Positions 6,285 through 6,566 of a stretch of DNA of 6,566 nucleotides are shown in pieces. Positions within the stretch are counted from its first letter, which is position 1. Every line of letters starts with the position of its first letter. The translations under genes and the position numbers were made by a program. Source of the stretch: Bacteroidales bacterium (GTDB taxonomy: Bacteria > Bacteroidota > Bacteroidia > Bacteroidales > Dysgonomonadaceae); assembly GCA_012518155.1 (NCBI GenBank), contig JAAYTC010000136.1, positions 1 to 6,566 on the forward strand, read 5' to 3'. The notes under the pieces were generated by a model, which was given only the letters and a program-made list of their open reading frames with translations, had not been told where the DNA came from and searched no databases.

Positions 6285-6566
6285 ATGGATAACAACTTTT
6301 CACAGCGGGTCAGGGACATCATGGCTTATAGCCGTGAAGAAGCCGGACGACTCCAAAATAACTATATAGGGCCGGAACACCTTATGCTGGGTATCCTCCG
6401 CGATGGAGAGGGGATGGCCGTGCAGGTACTCCAGGATTTCGATATCGATCTGAATTCACTTAAAGAGTATATCGATTCTCACGTGCGTACCATTCAGGAG
6501 CCATACGATGGCACCAACGAAGTGGTCATCAACAAGAACACGGAGAAAGCACTCAAAATGAGCATC
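6285..6566 (+). CDS. clpC: ATP-dependent Clp protease ATP-binding subunit ClpC (N-terminal part, cut by window edge)
   Basis: The first 94 codons of a ClpC-type AAA+ unfoldase, which unfolds proteins for the ClpP protease in the cytoplasm. Visible is the Clp N-domain: MDNNFSQRVRDIMAYSREEA, then NNYIGPEHLMLGILRDGEG at residues 26-44, the GPEHL...G core typical of the first Clp-N repeat. The second repeat begins near the edge with VVINKNTEKALKMSI. The nucleotide-binding domains and any ClpP-binding loop lie outside the window, so I cannot exclude another Clp ATPase with the same N-domain, though ClpC is the usual Bacteroidota form. The gene has its own promoter and is likely independent of the upstream importer genes. 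Confidence 0.9.
   Translation, partial: MDNNFSQRVRDIMAYSREEAGRLQNNYIGPEHLMLGILRDGEGMAVQVLQDFDIDLNSLKEYIDSHVRTIQEPYDGTNEVVINKNTEKALKMSI

Overview
The window looks like a chromosomal segment from a member of the Bacteroidota, most likely the Bacteroidales. Three kinds of evidence support this. The promoter-like sites fit the Bacteroidota -7 consensus TAnnTTTG: perfect copies lie upstream of the S9 peptidase (minus strand) and of clpC. Most starts lack a strong Shine-Dalgarno and have A-rich leaders. The gene families also fit: a secreted S9 peptidase of the glutamyl-endopeptidase type, a long SBP lipoprotein of Bacteroidota style, and a ClpC N-domain starting MDNNFSQRV. Coding DNA is fairly GC-rich, while the intergenic gaps are strongly AT-rich. 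I cannot assign a genus.

Layout. Positions 1-2403 (minus strand) hold almost all of a secreted prolyl-oligopeptidase-family serine peptidase, cut at its C-terminus by the window edge. A 130-bp AT-rich divergent promoter region (2404-2533) separates it from a plus-strand series. That series contains a 75-residue DUF2007-type protein (2534-2761), an AI-2E/PerM-family membrane protein (2849-3973), a periplasmic substrate-binding lipoprotein (3954-5138) and a FecCD/BtuC-type ABC permease (5125-6138). The last three overlap by 20 and 14 bp and are probably translationally coupled. After a 146-bp AT-rich gap with its own promoter, the N-terminal 94 codons of a clpC-type AAA+ chaperone (6285-6566) run off the window.

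How the genes fit together. The lipoprotein and permease should form the periplasmic and membrane parts of an importer for a metal chelate (siderophore, haem or cobalamin type; the exact substrate cannot be read from the sequence). The ATPase subunit usually found next to them is not in the window. The AI-2E-family protein is physically coupled to this pair, but its substrate is unknown. The peptidase and clpC are independent transcription units with unrelated roles (extracytoplasmic peptide digestion and cytoplasmic protein quality control).

I looked for an undescribed system on both strands and found no convincing one. There is no sign of mobile elements, CRISPR, tRNA or rRNA. The points most worth a second look are the ATPase-less importer pair fused by overlap to an AI-2E-family gene, the A-rich Lys/Arg tail that doubles as a translation leader, and repeated A-tract/palindrome elements in the intergenic gaps.
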